From: Capitella teleta
Lineage: Eukaryota; Annelida; Polychaeta; Capitellidae
Length of the DNA stretch: 64,000 bases
Assembly (NCBI GenBank): GCA_000328365.1
Contig: KB307129.1
Location: 57,115-121,114 of the forward strand
Reading direction: 5' to 3'
A program made the translations under genes and the position numbers. This document shows positions 35,901 to 48,409 of this stretch, in pieces. Below the pieces are notes generated by a model, which ran no database searches, was not told the DNA's origin, and worked only from the letters and a program-made list of their open reading frames with translations. Every line of letters begins with the position of its first letter. The stretch's first letter is position 1.

Positions 35901-36943
35901 ATTTGCCCTTATTGTCGTTCACGTTCTTATTGACATGAAGTGAGTTCTGTTCTGTGACAGTGTACAATCTGTTGTGCATATTAGAAGGCCACAGACAGAG
36001 CCATTTATTTAGATTTTTATACGTTAATTTGTAGATACTGACTATATTAAACAAAAGAATCTCCCTGTAGGTAAGTTTGCTTTATTCAGACCTTGTGAAT
36101 CTGGCCTTGATTGTAGACAATAATTCATTTTTATTTTATCAGTTTTTCTGGGCATTCCCATGGGAACAGAGGAGGGCAGATTAACTAATCTCTTCCTATT
36201 GCAGCAACCACTATGCCACTGACACGTGGGCCGCCATCTGGATCTCCATGATGACGTGTGGCACCATGTATCCCATGGCCATCTTCTGCGGTAAAATCCT
36301 TCTCCAGGTGAAATTAGTTCCTCCTCTTTTCCTCCTCCTGCTCATGATTTCCCTCTTCAAGACAACTCCCTCTCATCTGATTGGTCAATTGGACAAATGC
36401 CTTCGTGAAGCCTCAACGCTCGACGGAGTTCTCGAATTCAGAAACGAGCACTTCTGGACGCTTGGCTTTGGCAGCATGGTGTGTGGTTGTTGTGTTCACG
36501 CTTTTATCAGGTTTATGTTGGTCTCACTCCAGTGCGGCTCAGTGCATGTTCGTGTTCGACGCGATGCGGACGAGCAACTCGTCCTAGCGCATGTCTCCAA
36601 CCGACTCTCTTCGATCATCACGCTCCTCACCGTCCACATCTTCAAGGACGATTGGACGCGGCCTTCCACTTTTCAGATCCTGGGTGATACATCACTGTTG
36701 CCAAGGAAACCGTCTCCGCAAGGCCTGGTGACTCGGCCGAGTCCTGAGGGGACCCCAGTGCCAGCTAGCGCTTCCTACCGACCCACCATCAACTATGTTC
36801 GCTCGGATGCCATTCCCACGGTGCCCGCTTACAGTCGGAGTAGCGCCCCTCCTCCAGCCGTTCTCTCACCTTCGTTTAGTCATGCGAATAATCCAGTTGC
36901 CATGGAAACGAAACGTGATCAGTCTAACGGCTCAATACGTTAG
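32995..36943 (+). CDS. SLC30A6: SLC30A6 (ZnT6), cation-diffusion-facilitator family, 11 exons, complete
   Basis: ZnT6 is the non-transporting partner of ZnT5 in the early secretory pathway, helping load zinc into enzymes such as alkaline phosphatase. Exons: 32995-33010, 34823-34869, 34923-35009, 35152-35236, 35292-35481, 35537-35572, 35625-35768, 35820-35939, 36205-36307, 36362-36478, 36533-36943; 1356 nt, 451 residues (human 461). Diagnostic stretches: LWCNSTNSMALTAFTYLTMF, SSEVYSFGYERFEVLAVFSS, HVSDISQSICHAVPGLSKLL, ASTLDGVLEFRNEHFWTLGF and HVRVRRDADEQLVLAHVSNR. As in other ZnT6 proteins, the His/Asp zinc sites of TM2 and TM5 are not present (TYLTMFDLMYLM; NPFALIGFAASF), which fits a regulatory role. 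The C-terminal tail is Pro/Ser-rich. Exon 1 is 16 bp of coding sequence and exon 6 only 36 bp. The start is supported by the match of exon 1 and exon 2 in frame (MAALKELRMRN). Confidence 0.93.
33283..33765. repeat. Diverged tandem duplication in SLC30A6 intron 1
   Basis: Two blocks share ggaaacaactttat (33299 and 33620) and, about 170 and 110 bp later, caagtgc.gA.aaggaccatggtat (33475 and 33713). This is an old local duplication with internal indels. No coding content is recognised. Confidence 0.55.
33797..33895 (+). mobile_element. SINE family A body, plus copy, in SLC30A6 intron 1
   Basis: The body from tagcgccctctttagggcg to gggtccaggttaatttgcc and caagtgcttggga aligns over about 80 bp with the minus copy at 16278-16360. 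It is preceded by an A-run (33799-33807), and the tRNA-like head is missing. This is one of three pieces of the family in the window. Confidence 0.65.
34588..34725 (+). mobile_element. tRNA Ser/Leu-like SINE (family B) in SLC30A6 intron 1
   Basis: The head (ggtggccgagtgtttagcgt, then gctcgcctcgaaaaggcttg, gcgctggcc) reads like a class II tRNA D-arm and anticodon region. The tail (gctgcttcaggattccgtgt, tgttaaatatt, A-run) matches the tail of the copy at 46131-46345 (gatgcttcagggtctcgcaa, ggttaaataa). Confidence 0.7.
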
Positions 36944-37578
36944 TTATTTCAAATATCTTTCTTAAGTTCTGCAGCAGTCGCGAAAATTGGAATTGTTACT
37001 CAACAAAAATTAGGAAATATTTGGATGTTCTGAACTTTTGAATGTATTTCATTCCTTTCTGTGTTATATTTTTCAGTTTATTGATTTTATAGTGAAAAAA
37101 GTGTTTATTTAAGTGCGTGATTGGAATTAATGATTTCTGCATTCTACACAAATTATTATTATAAATGTAGTTTTTTGTCTCTTGCTAATTTGTGACTGAA
37201 AAATGGGCTTTATAATTAAAAAATATGTTCCATAATATTTTATTATTTCTTGAGGTGCACTTAATATTGTATGAATAAATTGTATTTATTTTAATTCCCA
37301 GTTTTCTCTCATTTATAACAACAATAAAATGAATTTAAAAAAGAAATGGGATAATTTATTCACAAAAGGATGAACAACAATGATAATAATTATCGAATGA
37401 TATTAACACAAAATCACTGACATTCACAACACATTGAGGTGTTTGTAGGTGTTCCAATATGGCCGAGTGTGCAGCGTCAGCCAATCTTCATGGATGACCC
37501 ATCTATAAATTTGTAGGTCATTAAAAATAATAAATTCACGGTGGAGTGTGAGACATAATTCTGACATTCGTACAATTA
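36944..37578. other. Convergent 3' regions of SLC30A6 and the stress-protein gene
   Basis: An AATAAA at 37274-37279 is the best poly(A) signal for SLC30A6. A run of aataaaatga at about 37322 may be another. The minus-strand stress-protein gene ends at 37579, so the two genes converge here. Confidence 0.55.
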
Positions 37579-40500
37579 TCATTCAACCAGTGAACTGCCT
37601 TCTCCTTGACGACACACGAGAACAGGACAGTGTGCGTGGTGAGTTACGTAATCGCTACAACTCCCCATCATCGTGCGTCGGTTGCGATTCAAACCACGTG
37701 TGCCCATGACTATTAAATCGACGCCATGTTTTCGCGCGCTTTCTACGACCGTTTCACCCGGGCGGTTTCCGTAAACGGAGTGAACTTCGCCTTGAACCTA
37801 AAAATACACAAATACATAAGTAAGTACGGTAGTATATAAACACAGTGAAATTGATCTCAATGAAAGATTTCCCAACTTCACACGAGGGTACATGTACACA
37901 GAATAGGATACTAGGATAGTGTACATATTATGTTATCTGTGCGAGGGTATAAGAGAAATCTTCGTAAATCATAACGCATCAAACGAGGTGCGTTATGAAC
38001 TTTTGATCAGATAGGCCTTATCTCTAGTACAATCATAATATGTGGACTTCTGGGAGCTTGCATCCGGGATATAATGCCGAAATGTGACTGTCTCCCTTCG
38101 GCCACGCTATATCCCCTGCGCCTATTCAATTCCCAGTTTCATGGTTAAACGCAAAGGTCAAAATATCTCTGTTGAGTTCAAAATAGACTCTTTCCCCAGT
38201 TCCCTGGATGATGTATCTAATCAAATCTCGTAGGCTGGCGACAGGGGAAATAAGCCTCTGTTAATTGCAAACTTTGTCTCTCGAGGAAAGGAGCCAAAGT
38301 TTAAGAGTCATTACTGAACAATCTCTATTCAGTTGCACTCTGAACTATTTGCACGGATATTTTATCTATTAAAGTACAAAAATGTCCTTCTCGTTATTGT
38401 ATTTTTCTCCACAACATAGCAGAGAGAGAGAGAGAAAAGGGCGAATCATCGCCATGCCATATTTAGGCTTACACACATCGCTCACCATTACCCTTTGTGA
38501 GCCATAAAGTGAGCCTTGCATAAAGAAGCGCTTCAATTCTATCCAAATGTCAACCATCATTCGTTCGACGGCTCATCAAAGGACAATCTGCAATCGCTCT
38601 CCTGTGCTACAGATTGAACACTGGTTGCCACGCTACTGTTCACCAAGCGCCTTCGTTTGAAGAGGAGATGGCGACCAAAGGGCTGATTTGATTTGTCCAG
38701 ATGCAAGAGCCTCAGACAAGTGCTACATGCGGTAATTAAAGTTTTGGCCAGCACGGGGGTGTAAATATTGGTAATGTTGCTATGGGAACTTATGAGCATT
38801 TATGAGAAGTTGTATTTATAAAGGAGTGCCCGAGCGGAAAATGGAAACGCTAGGCTATCGCTACGAGTATGTGTACTACACTTAGTACTACGTGCATATT
38901 CAATTACATTGCTTAATTTCACCGGAGGAAATCAAACCAATTAACACTTACATTACGGTTCTGCAATATTTTCCTAAATTTGTCTTCCAGCTTTTCTGAT
39001 CTCTGCCTGCCATCTTCGACCATCTGTTCGTAGGATTCCACTGATGGCACCTCTGCAGAGTATAGATAACGCAAGATTTAAATAATGCAACTGTTTCGTG
39101 TGGTCAGGGGTCACTTCATTGTCGACCAAAGTGCTGAGGGTCACTGCATCATTGATGGGTCAATTAACTCGATATAATGATGTTCAAATTCCATGCATTG
39201 TTCATAATACATTAAGGTGTCATAACATGTGACAACGTATAATACTGAATTCAGCATTTTATGGGCGTGGCTTACCTCCAATTACGGTGAGAGGTTCCTC
39301 CGCGTGGAACAGGATGACCTTGTTGCCCTCTTTGTGCAATCCGTCCAAATACCCTGGTAGAAGAAGAGAAAGTTTGAACTTTAGTCTTTAAAAGTTTAGG
39401 AGTACTTAAGACTGCGCTCACCCAAACATGCATATAATATACAGGGTGGTGTTCAAGTTATTTCTCTGTGAAATACCTTTTATGATCACAATGTAAATTA
39501 ATTGATGAAGTTATAAAAGTATGTTGCCATGGTTACCAATTTCCAAGAAAGGGTTGATGGGTGAGATAAGAGATCGGTAAATAACACTGAAGGCCAAAGT
39601 CTCGAATCGAAAGACCTTGCTCATAAAAAAATCAGGTCAGGCAATAAGGAGAAGCACAGGCCGTCCATTTTGCTGTTGCAAATGAACCAACAAAATCGCC
39701 CTGAAATCGACAGGGTTTTTCTGCACGGTTGAGGGGTCAGTATAATAAAACATGGCTCATGCAGATTGCTCGCGTGGAAGCCACACTCCCTATGTGTGTG
39801 AGTGTGGCTCCCCCTGTTGCACAGTTTCCACCCGTGATCTATAGAACAGGTTAAATCCGCGTTTGTGCAATCTCTGCAAGATTCCGAATTTCTGATCAAC
39901 ACAAAAGGTTCTCGGAAACAATACCAGCGCCATTTCACCAATTCGAAAGAAGATCAACGTTACAATTGCCGGGGTATCCTGGCATAGATTTCTCCATAAA
40001 CACACATTATAATGTAACCCCAAGATGGGGAACATTGTCTTCTGGCAGAATTCAGACCGCGTGGTGTGATCTGTGGGCAGATCAACTGAGACCAATTCAT
40101 TGAATCATCCCATGGGGCTCATTCCCATCTGTTGTACATTAAAACGCAGCTGAATCCGTATTCCACGTACATTGTACATACGTAGCGTTCCACTTATAAC
40201 GGAAACGCGTGTCTTGGCACTTCTTTGAATGCCATGCAAACGCGATGACCAATCGGGACAGATGCAATCCGGAAAGAAATCAGGTGTGGAACTTTTTGCA
40301 TATTGATGTGACCAGATCATCATCTGTGACAAGGAACTCGCTCTTCATCGACCGAACTGAACAGCAAATATGCTGGTGTATACATTGAATCTCGATATAA
40401 AAATACACCGACCCCCCCACCCCCGCCTCTCCCTGTGTTGCTTTATAGCTCATGCTGTAACAAGTATGATCAAACATATTCCAAACTCTTGATCTTCTGG

Positions 40501-43500
40501 TTTGCTTAACATGACTGCTCCGACATCTGCACGTAGATATTGACCAGCATGGTCACTGCACCGAGACAGTGATCCGATCTGTTTCCCTTTTTTGGTTGCC
40601 AATATTTATGCGCATATATTAGGGGTAAAAATAATTCTCGAAGGCCATCTCCAGGGATTGGCATGCATGCTTACATAGAAATCTCCAGCCAAAGTATCCA
40701 ATACGGAGGAGCGTGTCTTTGCAAAGTGTCATGAGAGTTTAACCATACCCTATATGCACTGCCTCCTAAAGTGACAGACTCTAATGGATCCTGCTGTGAC
40801 GTCATGTCCGGCTGCTATCACGTGATGCTTCTGGTCATTTCCGGTTTGAGGCCTCGCGGTCGGCTTCCTCTGTCCCCTCAGCTTCGAGTCGGAAGTCGGC
40901 GATGTTCCTTGAATGCGTCTTTATAATGGGGGAGAAGAGAGTCGGGAAATCACCTAACAGGCGTTCCTGACATCTAAAGTCCTTCAGATGGACACTTAAT
41001 GAATCTATCATAATGCCAAGCACATCTTTAATACACAGGTGTAATTCCGACGCTACCGCCAATCTGATTGTCAATCTGTGAAGCAATCAAATTAACGAAC
41101 GCACTGGGAGTATATTATGCTAGCTGTGCGGAGAAATAATTCTGCATCCACCAGGAGTTGCATATTCAGCTCACGAGGCAGTTTTTAGGAGGGAAACGCG
41201 AAAACAAGAAACCTCGAGGTCTGCGCATGCAGGTTGCAAACCGGAAGGGGAAGCCGTATTTTCGGCTTCATTGTCATGCGTCTCTCGTTGCCCTATGAAT
41301 CTCTCGCTTTGAGTGAATAAGCCCGGGAGCTGTTTACGATCCTAGCTGCTGTGGAAGATCCATCTCGACACCCGCTTCCCCGCAAAGATTCTCAGGTGGA
41401 GGTGTGTGCGACGGAAGCGCATAACAATAATATGTAATATTAAATATACCTGTGTAATGCTGCAATGGGCCAACTGCAGTAAACAGAGCTGTTTGTATAG
41501 TATGAGTAACTTTGATCTGATATACAGGTTCGCGCTGTGTTTTATAATTCAACGATCCAATGAGACACCAAATGCACCCCATATGCAATATACAGTGCCA
41601 GCATAAACACCTATGCTGTTGGTAAAAGGGTCATTTCGTGGGCCCATAAGAGCAGACGATGACGCTGTTATACAATCAAGCGGGGTACCAGGTGGATGCT
41701 ACAGCGAAATGGACATTCCTCAGCATTGCGGAATGGGACATGAATTTCAGGCCAATTTCGTGTTCATCTCAGTGCGCAGTCCAGGGAGGGGAGCTGTGTA
41801 TGGTGATGCAGTCCTCAAGTGGCCTTTGTGGAGCTCATTTATCAAAGGTATAATTGCTGTGAATAGCAGCCAACCAAAACACCATTGAACGATGGCTGTG
41901 TCAAGAGACACTACAGCGAATTAATATGAAAACTCTAATATTAACAGTCTGTAACATCAAAGGGATGCTTAATCCTGTTATGCAACAAAAATCTGAATCG
42001 AAAGAAAAATCGAGATGGCCTAATATGCTTGTTGTAAGTAAGCCTAACAACAAAGGAAATGACGACTGGTGTTGAATCGATACAAGAACAGGGAACTCCC
42101 CTTATTCGCTCATCCGTCTTCTGGATTGCCTCGGGAAATTCATGTCGGCAACCGAGGACGACGTTCTGTTGCAGGGTGTTGATTTCGTACGAGTGGTGTC
42201 ATGGTGACAATCGCAGAATAATTGCCTCTGGGTTAGCAATTGTCGATGGAAGATTACTCTCAACTTTCATATTTGCTCTGTGTGGGCCTTCGTGCTAGCG
42301 CATCTTATAGGGCTTATGACAGCTAAATGTTACGGCAAGGGTGTTGTGAGGGGGGGGGGTGAGGTCTGGTGCGTGAGGGAGGGTGTGTGCGCGAGGGGGG
42401 GTGTCTGTCACTGTTTGGTATTAAATTGGGGTTTTATTGCACAAAATAATGTCTTATTTGGCTATTAGACCTACTCCGTCTCCGCCCAATAGAATACTGA
42501 TAGTCGGGAGATAAATCTATTCTTAGATCGTGGGAGTTACGTAACAGTACTATAACACTACGGTCACATGGTAAATTATATGTAATGAATAATAAAAATA
42601 TTATTCTTATAGGCCCTGCAATTCAATCTATATCCGCATGTATTCCAAGCATGACAAATTATCCATTTATCGTTTAAGTGTATTAGATAAGAACAAACTC
42701 TGAACAACAGATATCTGTTTGCAGTAGACCTGTGTATAACTTACATGCATTAAACATGCAGTTATTCCATACGTGTCCTAGTACTGTACATGTATATATA
42801 CGATATACAATACTTTCCCTGGGAAATCAAGAGAGCTCTAGGGTGGTGTTAACATCAGAATGCCACGGTGCGTCTTCCACGAATGCTGACAACGAAGTAT
42901 ATGACTCCACCCAGACAAGCAAATCCTGTGAATTCGGGAAACCTGGATTTCCTGAGGGACATACTGGATCCGGGGGAGATCAACATCTGAAAGCATCGCT
43001 AATAGGACAAACAGGAACACATCCCTGCGTGCATTCATCTGCATACTGTGCATTGCGTCTATGTGAATTATGTATCATGCGGGAATCATATCGATATATG
43101 CGTGTTTCAATGCGCAAGATGTCCGTTAGTAAACAAGCGTGTATCATATTACACGACAGAGCGGAGCATGTAATATAATGCTAATTTAAGTATGCGTTCA
43201 GTCGTATATATCAGCCTATATAGATATCCTATAGCTAGTGGGGAGCTACACTATAGCAATCATGCTGTTCATCCCAGTATAGGCCCTATAACTAGACTTG
43301 CATTTAGATGTGTATAGCTAATTATATTGACATTACAGAAGTGGTTTGTCATGCGCCGATATTTCATGCACACTTTACCCTTTATTGATTGATTGTATTA
43401 ATCAGTCATGCATCCTTAACGAAGGTTACCTTGCATTCCCCTTCATAGTATACTGAATGCGAGAAGAGCACACTGACTTCACTCATGAATGCGGAGAATG

Positions 43501-44079
43501 CATACATGATATTCAGTTAAACGACTTTGACCTTTGCTTTTTGATGTTTTTTCTTCGCCCGATCGTCCTTAATAACTTCTTAGTCTAACAGGGGCGCATC
43601 CTCGCGTGACCTAGTTACTCGCCATGGTCGCTACACATGTTTTGCTGTTAAGCCCACATGCTTATTTTTACCAATCATAAAGAGCTTAACAGAAATAGGT
43701 CAGCACAGCATGCACAATGGTTGCAATTTGAGCTTTTTGCATGATGTATTCTTATGCTTGATTTCAATTTTGTATTTGAATCGTGCAATAGTGGTTCTTG
43801 ATTTTCTGAACTTCCTAATACTGGAGATGATGCTTCTATACCTGCTATTGATGGGGTAAATATAGCAAGAACACGCCACGGCCTACAGGTACGCGGCACA
43901 CGATCGAACTCACAATAATTAGATCGAAGGCGGCTCGAGAATAACGGCGAACAGATCAAAACACAGATGCATGAGTTCATTTATGATTTAAGCTGGTACT
44001 CACAATTCAAAGCAAATTCCGCAATGTCACTGCCATCAATGGCGACTATAACCGTCAGCGGGACTTGTCCTGTTGCCAT
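37579..44079 (-). CDS. Universal stress protein (UspA family), 4 exons
   Basis: A small cytosolic ATP-binding alpha/beta protein of the UspA family. Exons: 44004-44079, 39276-39353, 38952-39052, 37579-37797; 474 nt, 157 residues, the usual single-domain length. The N-terminus is MATGQVPLTVIVAIDGSDIA with the nucleotide-contacting Asp, then FALNWYLDGLHKEGNKVILF across the first splice. The C-terminal motif GTRGLNRNRRTMMGSCSDYV fits G-2X-G-9X-G-S, the ATP-binding signature, followed by HHAHCPVLVC. Invertebrates often carry such genes and vertebrates lack them; they are linked to stress and symbiosis responses by work in cnidarians. Intron 1 is 4650 bp, large for this window. The start codon lies within a 14-bp X-box-like sequence (GTCACCATGGCAAC). 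Confidence 0.93.
37970..37997. repeat. cataacgca hairpin in stress-protein intron
   Basis: cataacgca (37970-37978) and tgcgttatg (37989-37997) are perfect 9-bp arms with a 10-bp spacer. The same word occurs at 22.58 kb and 46.5 kb. Confidence 0.7.
40790..41260. promoter_or_regulatory. Promoter-like cluster inside stress-protein intron 1
   Basis: A perfect CRE (tgacgtca, about 40797-40804), a CACGTG E-box (about 40820), an ETS site (tttccggtt, about 40839), an NRF1-like tgcgcatgca (about 41223) and a second ETS (accggaagg, about 41241) lie within 470 bp of locally CpG-rich DNA. An 83-codon minus-strand ORF (40835-41086) between them begins next to an acceptor-like ttgcttcacag. It encodes a charged helix-like sequence (LRLAVASELHLC-type, ending GTEEADREASNRK) without a recognised family. 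Confidence 0.35.
42349..42412 (+). repeat. G-rich tract with quadruplex potential
   Basis: Runs of 10, 3, 3 and 7 G within about 60 bp (tgaggggggggggtgaggtc ... gagggagggtgtgtgcgcga ... ggggggtgtc). Four or more G-runs this close could fold into a G-quadruplex on the plus strand, which is the template strand for the minus-strand gene. Confidence 0.6.
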
Positions 44080-44085
44080 GGTGAC
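44072..44085 (-). promoter_or_regulatory. RFX X-box-like motif over the stress-protein start codon
   Basis: The minus strand reads GTCACCATGGCAAC, a perfect fit to GTNRCC-N0-3-RGYAAC. It also serves as start-codon context, so the match may come from a good Kozak sequence followed by Ala-Thr codons. Confidence 0.3.
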
Positions 44086-46130
44086 GACTAGTATCCCAAG
44101 TGACCGATCCGTCAGCGAACAGGAGTTTTCGTATGAACGCGCGCGCCTGACGATCGATAAAACGCACTGGCTGCTTGAGGCCGAGGCGATCACAACTTCG
44201 GAGCGACCTTGCTATCGATTAATTTTAAACACAAGTCAGCGACGATGTGTTGATTGTGTGATAAAAGTGAAGAGGTTTGGTGCAAACTCGCAACCTGCTC
44301 TTCGGTGCACTTGTGAAGCATTCGCTTAACTTGCTGGAAACTCTGCTTGCAGTTCTGCTTCGTGGTGGCAAAACGTCGCTGTCTGTTTTTGCCCCTCGAT
44401 CTCCCCTGGGTGGAAGACATCCAAACAAGGCGCTTTGGATTCGGAAGATTATTAGATATTGGCATATACGGGTACATTTTACATGTACTGGTAATTGGGA
44501 ACGTCATATCATCAAATGCAGTTCCATGTATAACAACATTTGACTGTGAAATTCATTCGGCAATTGCGAAGTATTTGAAAAGTAATAATTATGGATCAAA
44601 GTCTTGAATTTATATCATTATTTTATTCACGTAAGCAAATTATCTTTAAACATACGAGATATAAAATTTGAAGTTATTTCATGGAATTTGATAGACACTA
44701 TAGTATTTGTTATATATTTATTATATTATAGAATTATAAACCCACAAAGATGTATGCACACTAATGTCATGCTCTCGCCATTTCTTTTTCTATTTACCGC
44801 AATTCTAAGATATGACAACATTTGAATTAAACTGATAATTATATGGAAGACTATAGTATGCAAAATCAAATTGATTGTGTTCCAGATTGTCAACTTCGGA
44901 ATGGTAATGCAATCACCATGTAATTATGAAGGTCAAGGTAGTTGCCCTAATCCCGAGCCCTCAGCAAGGACACAGGGCACACCTGCTTCTCCTCAAACAC
45001 GTACCTCTATGCTGGCTCATCTATTATACAACTTCATAACTTGATAATTGGCTTAATCTCCTTCAGTAGCAAATTAAAGATCTCTAGCACTAATTAATCC
45101 CGTGATTTACGGGCCTGTCGACGGGGAATTCACCCGTAAACGGGCAATTATTCCCATTTTCTTTGCCTCGCTGCTCGTATGAGCGCAGAAGATTTAGATT
45201 TAGCGGTCGTAACACGTTCATTAAATCACACTAATCTCCTTGGCAACGGGATTTGACATGTTACCATGACAACAAGATACAGGCCAAAAATGGGATGGTG
45301 AGATACTGATGAACAGGATAAGCAGGTGTATTATTTTCACAGCTGAGGTGATAATTGTTCACACTCGTTGTCGATTGGCGTGTTCCGTGATCAGGCTTAT
45401 AATTAATCCATGAGAGCTATAGACGCTTGGAAGAAGCATTGACACCAAGGTTGCATAGTTAATAACATTTTACCTGCATGGCTATACGCCTGTGGAGGCT
45501 GCTGATTCATGGCGACAGAGCGTGCAGAAGTTCCGTCTCGAACAAACCAAACAAAAGGTTTAAAATACATGGCTCCATTGTGTCCATTGTGAAGGAAATC
45601 CAGGAAGCCAAGGGTCTCGAAATATCCTAATAGCCTAGGCGCCCTGTTTGATGTCTTTTTTTTTTTCTTTCGGATGTGGCGTTTCTCCCTTCAGTGCTTT
45701 CTGAAGCTCGATGAGTTGGAAGATGGGTGTGGATGCTCTGAGACCCTTGATGGACTATGACAGACGCACCTGCATGAAAGGGCGAGGATCTTCATCGGGG
45801 ATGGCGTCGTTAAAATCCCCACGAAAGTGCTTCGTTTAAGGAAGTATGGGAGGAGAATTGATGTTCTGATGTCTCTAGATTGTGCTCATGGAATTGGACT
45901 GCAAATGATATAACTGAATAATTATGTTATATATTATTACCTTATATTATAGTTACCTTTTACTACACAGACTAGGCCAATAATATGCTGGTGTTAGTTA
46001 TAGCCAATAGCCTTGCATATTGTACATGACATTGGAGTGCGCGTGTGCAGTACTGGAAATTGAAGAAGTAGTAACACGCATAATTTTACATGATTCTCAA
46101 CTGAATAATTAAATTAATCGTTGGGGAGGC
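44086..46130. other. Intergenic upstream of the stress-protein gene
   Basis: The first 400 bp is GC-richer and open in several frames on both strands, as expected near a start region. A near-X-box (gttaccatgacaac, about 45259-45272) and an 8-bp inverted repeat (tttacggg...cccgtaaa, about 45103-45155) are the only other notes. No gene is supported. Confidence 0.35.
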
Positions 46131-46345
46131 GTTGGTTGAGTGATTAGCGTACTCGCTTGAGAGGAATTGGCGCTGGCCTCCGGAGTTGCAATCTTATACC
46201 CTTGAACGAAGCAAGTCAGTCCCGCTCGAGCACATCCTCGGACAACCACATGCATGTTTTTATTGTGAATTATATATAACCCTTTGATGCTTCAGGGTCT
46301 CGCAAGGTTAAATAAGCCGCGCGAGAGAGGTGGTTTAAAAAAATT
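46131..46345 (+). mobile_element. tRNA Ser/Leu-like SINE (family B), second copy
   Basis: The head (ggcgttggttgagtgattag, cgtactcgcttga, attggcgctggcc) aligns with 34588-34645. The tail (gatgcttcagggtctcgcaa, ggttaaataagc, taaaaaaatt) aligns with 34678-34715. This copy keeps a longer middle of about 100 bp. Confidence 0.7.
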
Positions 46346-48409
46346 AAATGGTAGATTAAATTTTCAATTTCAGACAACCAGGCGAGATAAATATAAGTGA
46401 GTAGAACTGATGCTTCCATCGGATTTCATTTCGGAGAAAATCCTTCTCCTGATGAATAAACATCTTTAGAATTCGTCATAATCAGGGAAGTTGGCAACCA
46501 TAACGCATAAAAGACGTTATGACTGCGAACAAAGTAATCGCGCACATGGAAACGTGGCTGGGCGGGTTCACCGCCAGGGATGTCGTCCTGGCAGTAGGAT
46601 AGAAGTTAAATCCATCCCTGATTAAGCATTGAGGAGGTCAGTTATGTTAGCTTCCTTGGCGCAGGATGATCTGCGTGCCCCCCACCCCTCCCTCGCCACG
46701 ACTGACCGTCAATATGAAAACCCGTTCTCTTGCGCAGAGTGCTTTCTCACAATAATTAATCGCAATCGAAATCTTACCTGGAAATGTTTGTTTGACAATT
46801 ATTTTTAGGATACGAATCAGAATCCAGCACACATACACTCAGATGAACTTTTATTCTTGATATGTCACACATGCAGCATGTAGTTCATGTATGTGTAGAC
46901 CTACATTGCTCTACTACGGAAATTTGTGAGAACTTGAGTACATTCGGAGAAAGACATTAAAAATATTTCAAGGAGTCCCCTTTATGATTCAGGCACAGAG
47001 AAAAGAAAAAAGGACAATCAAAATTATATTTTCCTAAGACATGCAGTCATATACGTGTCGTCGAAATGCCCTTATGTTAGTACGTAGTACACCTGTATCA
47101 TTACAGCTACACACAAGAAACGCGTGCATTTCGCATGTAATACAGTAGGTTCTTGTAAATGCAACATTAATACAATTAGATCGTATGTTTGCATGAATCG
47201 CCATGGAGACACGATGACGATGACTCTATAGTTGGACTCTCAAATTTTGCCCAGAAGCACACACACCTGTCTCTGCACTCCTCTGAGGCTGTGACTCCTA
47301 CTATACAAGACTCATAGCTTCTAAAATAGTGCAACAATTACAAATCATTCATGCACTTTGGTTTAATGGAAGTAATCTGAATGAAAGGAGTTGGTGTTCG
47401 GAAAGTGCAATGTTTCTTGTGATTAAACGAAAACAAAACAAAATCAGAGCAATGTGAATAATTAAGTGTGGGGTCAATATTGATATTCACAGGTGATGCG
47501 ATCGGTCTGAACTTGCCTCCATGCACTTTATACACCTTCTTGTCACGAGTCCGCATCGTGTCTCCTTCATTTGAGATGACAGTATTATGACACCCATCTC
47601 TTTGCAAACCCACTTTTTGACTGGTTTGATTCATCAATTGACAATCCCATAAATTATGCATGAATTCTGCAGAATCACGATCCTTCACCACAGAAAACTC
47701 TTTCCCCGTTTTGGAAGAGGCCACCCCCGCCTATTTCACGCCGGTGTTCCCTATTCTGGATGGATAGCATGTGCGCTTGTACCGTATTCCTCGTATACGA
47801 ACTAGGCTGCAAAATCACCATTCCAGGTCTTCCCAGCAGAGATCAATCTGTGAATGAGCATGTTCTATGTACTGAGTCAAAGAGTGCTTCTAAAACGTGT
47901 CAAGTGGCTTTTGTGGATCCAGCTTCTTTAAGTTGCTGTATCCCTTTTCATCACATGATGTCTTATTTCGGTTGTGCTAGCAGTTTGTAATTGCTGCAAA
48001 ACTCGAATTAAGTCGCTCGGTATATAATACAAAGCAAGAGTATGAACTATGAAAATGAGACAGTCGACGGACATTTGACGAAGAAAGAACTAGATTGCCA
48101 CCATAAGATCACCAGCAACGGATATTACAATAGATAATAATATAGGCTCTAACATGGTCTAAGTTGAGTCTTTGCCAACACACCATTTAGTTTGATGCAT
48201 ACAGTAATGATGATTGCTCTCATATGAAGAAATTGCAATCAATTTCCAAGAAAAACTAGCAATTTTGAGTAAACACAGCCACCACCAACGAGATTTTTAA
48301 TCTGTATGTGTTTGGATTAGGTGGAAGTTTGTGTGGCAAATTACAATAACTACTTGTAGCTTGTGGAGCGTGTTAGTTTATGCAATTGCTCCAGAGTAGT
48401 AAACGTCTG
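46346..48409. other. Intergenic; one 128-codon ORF of unknown meaning
   Basis: A minus-strand open frame at 47338-47724 lacks an ATG near its 5' end and has no recognised domain (contains VGLQRDGCHNTVIS and GKFRPIASPVNINI). A short cataacg...cgttatg hairpin lies at 46499-46521. Nothing else is supported. Confidence 0.3.

Larger units (their letters stand above)
39354..44003. other. First intron of the stress-protein gene; contents
   Basis: Holds a 9-bp-arm hairpin (39779-39809), the promoter-like cluster described separately, a G-rich tract near 42.35-42.41 kb and several ORFs of 60-148 codons without recognisable domains. No transposon was identified, which is unusual for a region this size here. 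Confidence 0.4.

Noticed and set aside
42732-43178. 148-codon ORF in the stress-protein intron
   Set aside because: The region is open in both orientations with mixed composition and no motif; probably chance.
44190-44507. Overlapping ORFs on both strands near the stress-protein promoter
   Set aside because: Simultaneous openness in several frames reflects local GC-rich composition, not coding.
47338-47724. 128-codon minus-strand ORF
   Set aside because: No ATG at its 5' end, preceded by a stop, and no family features.
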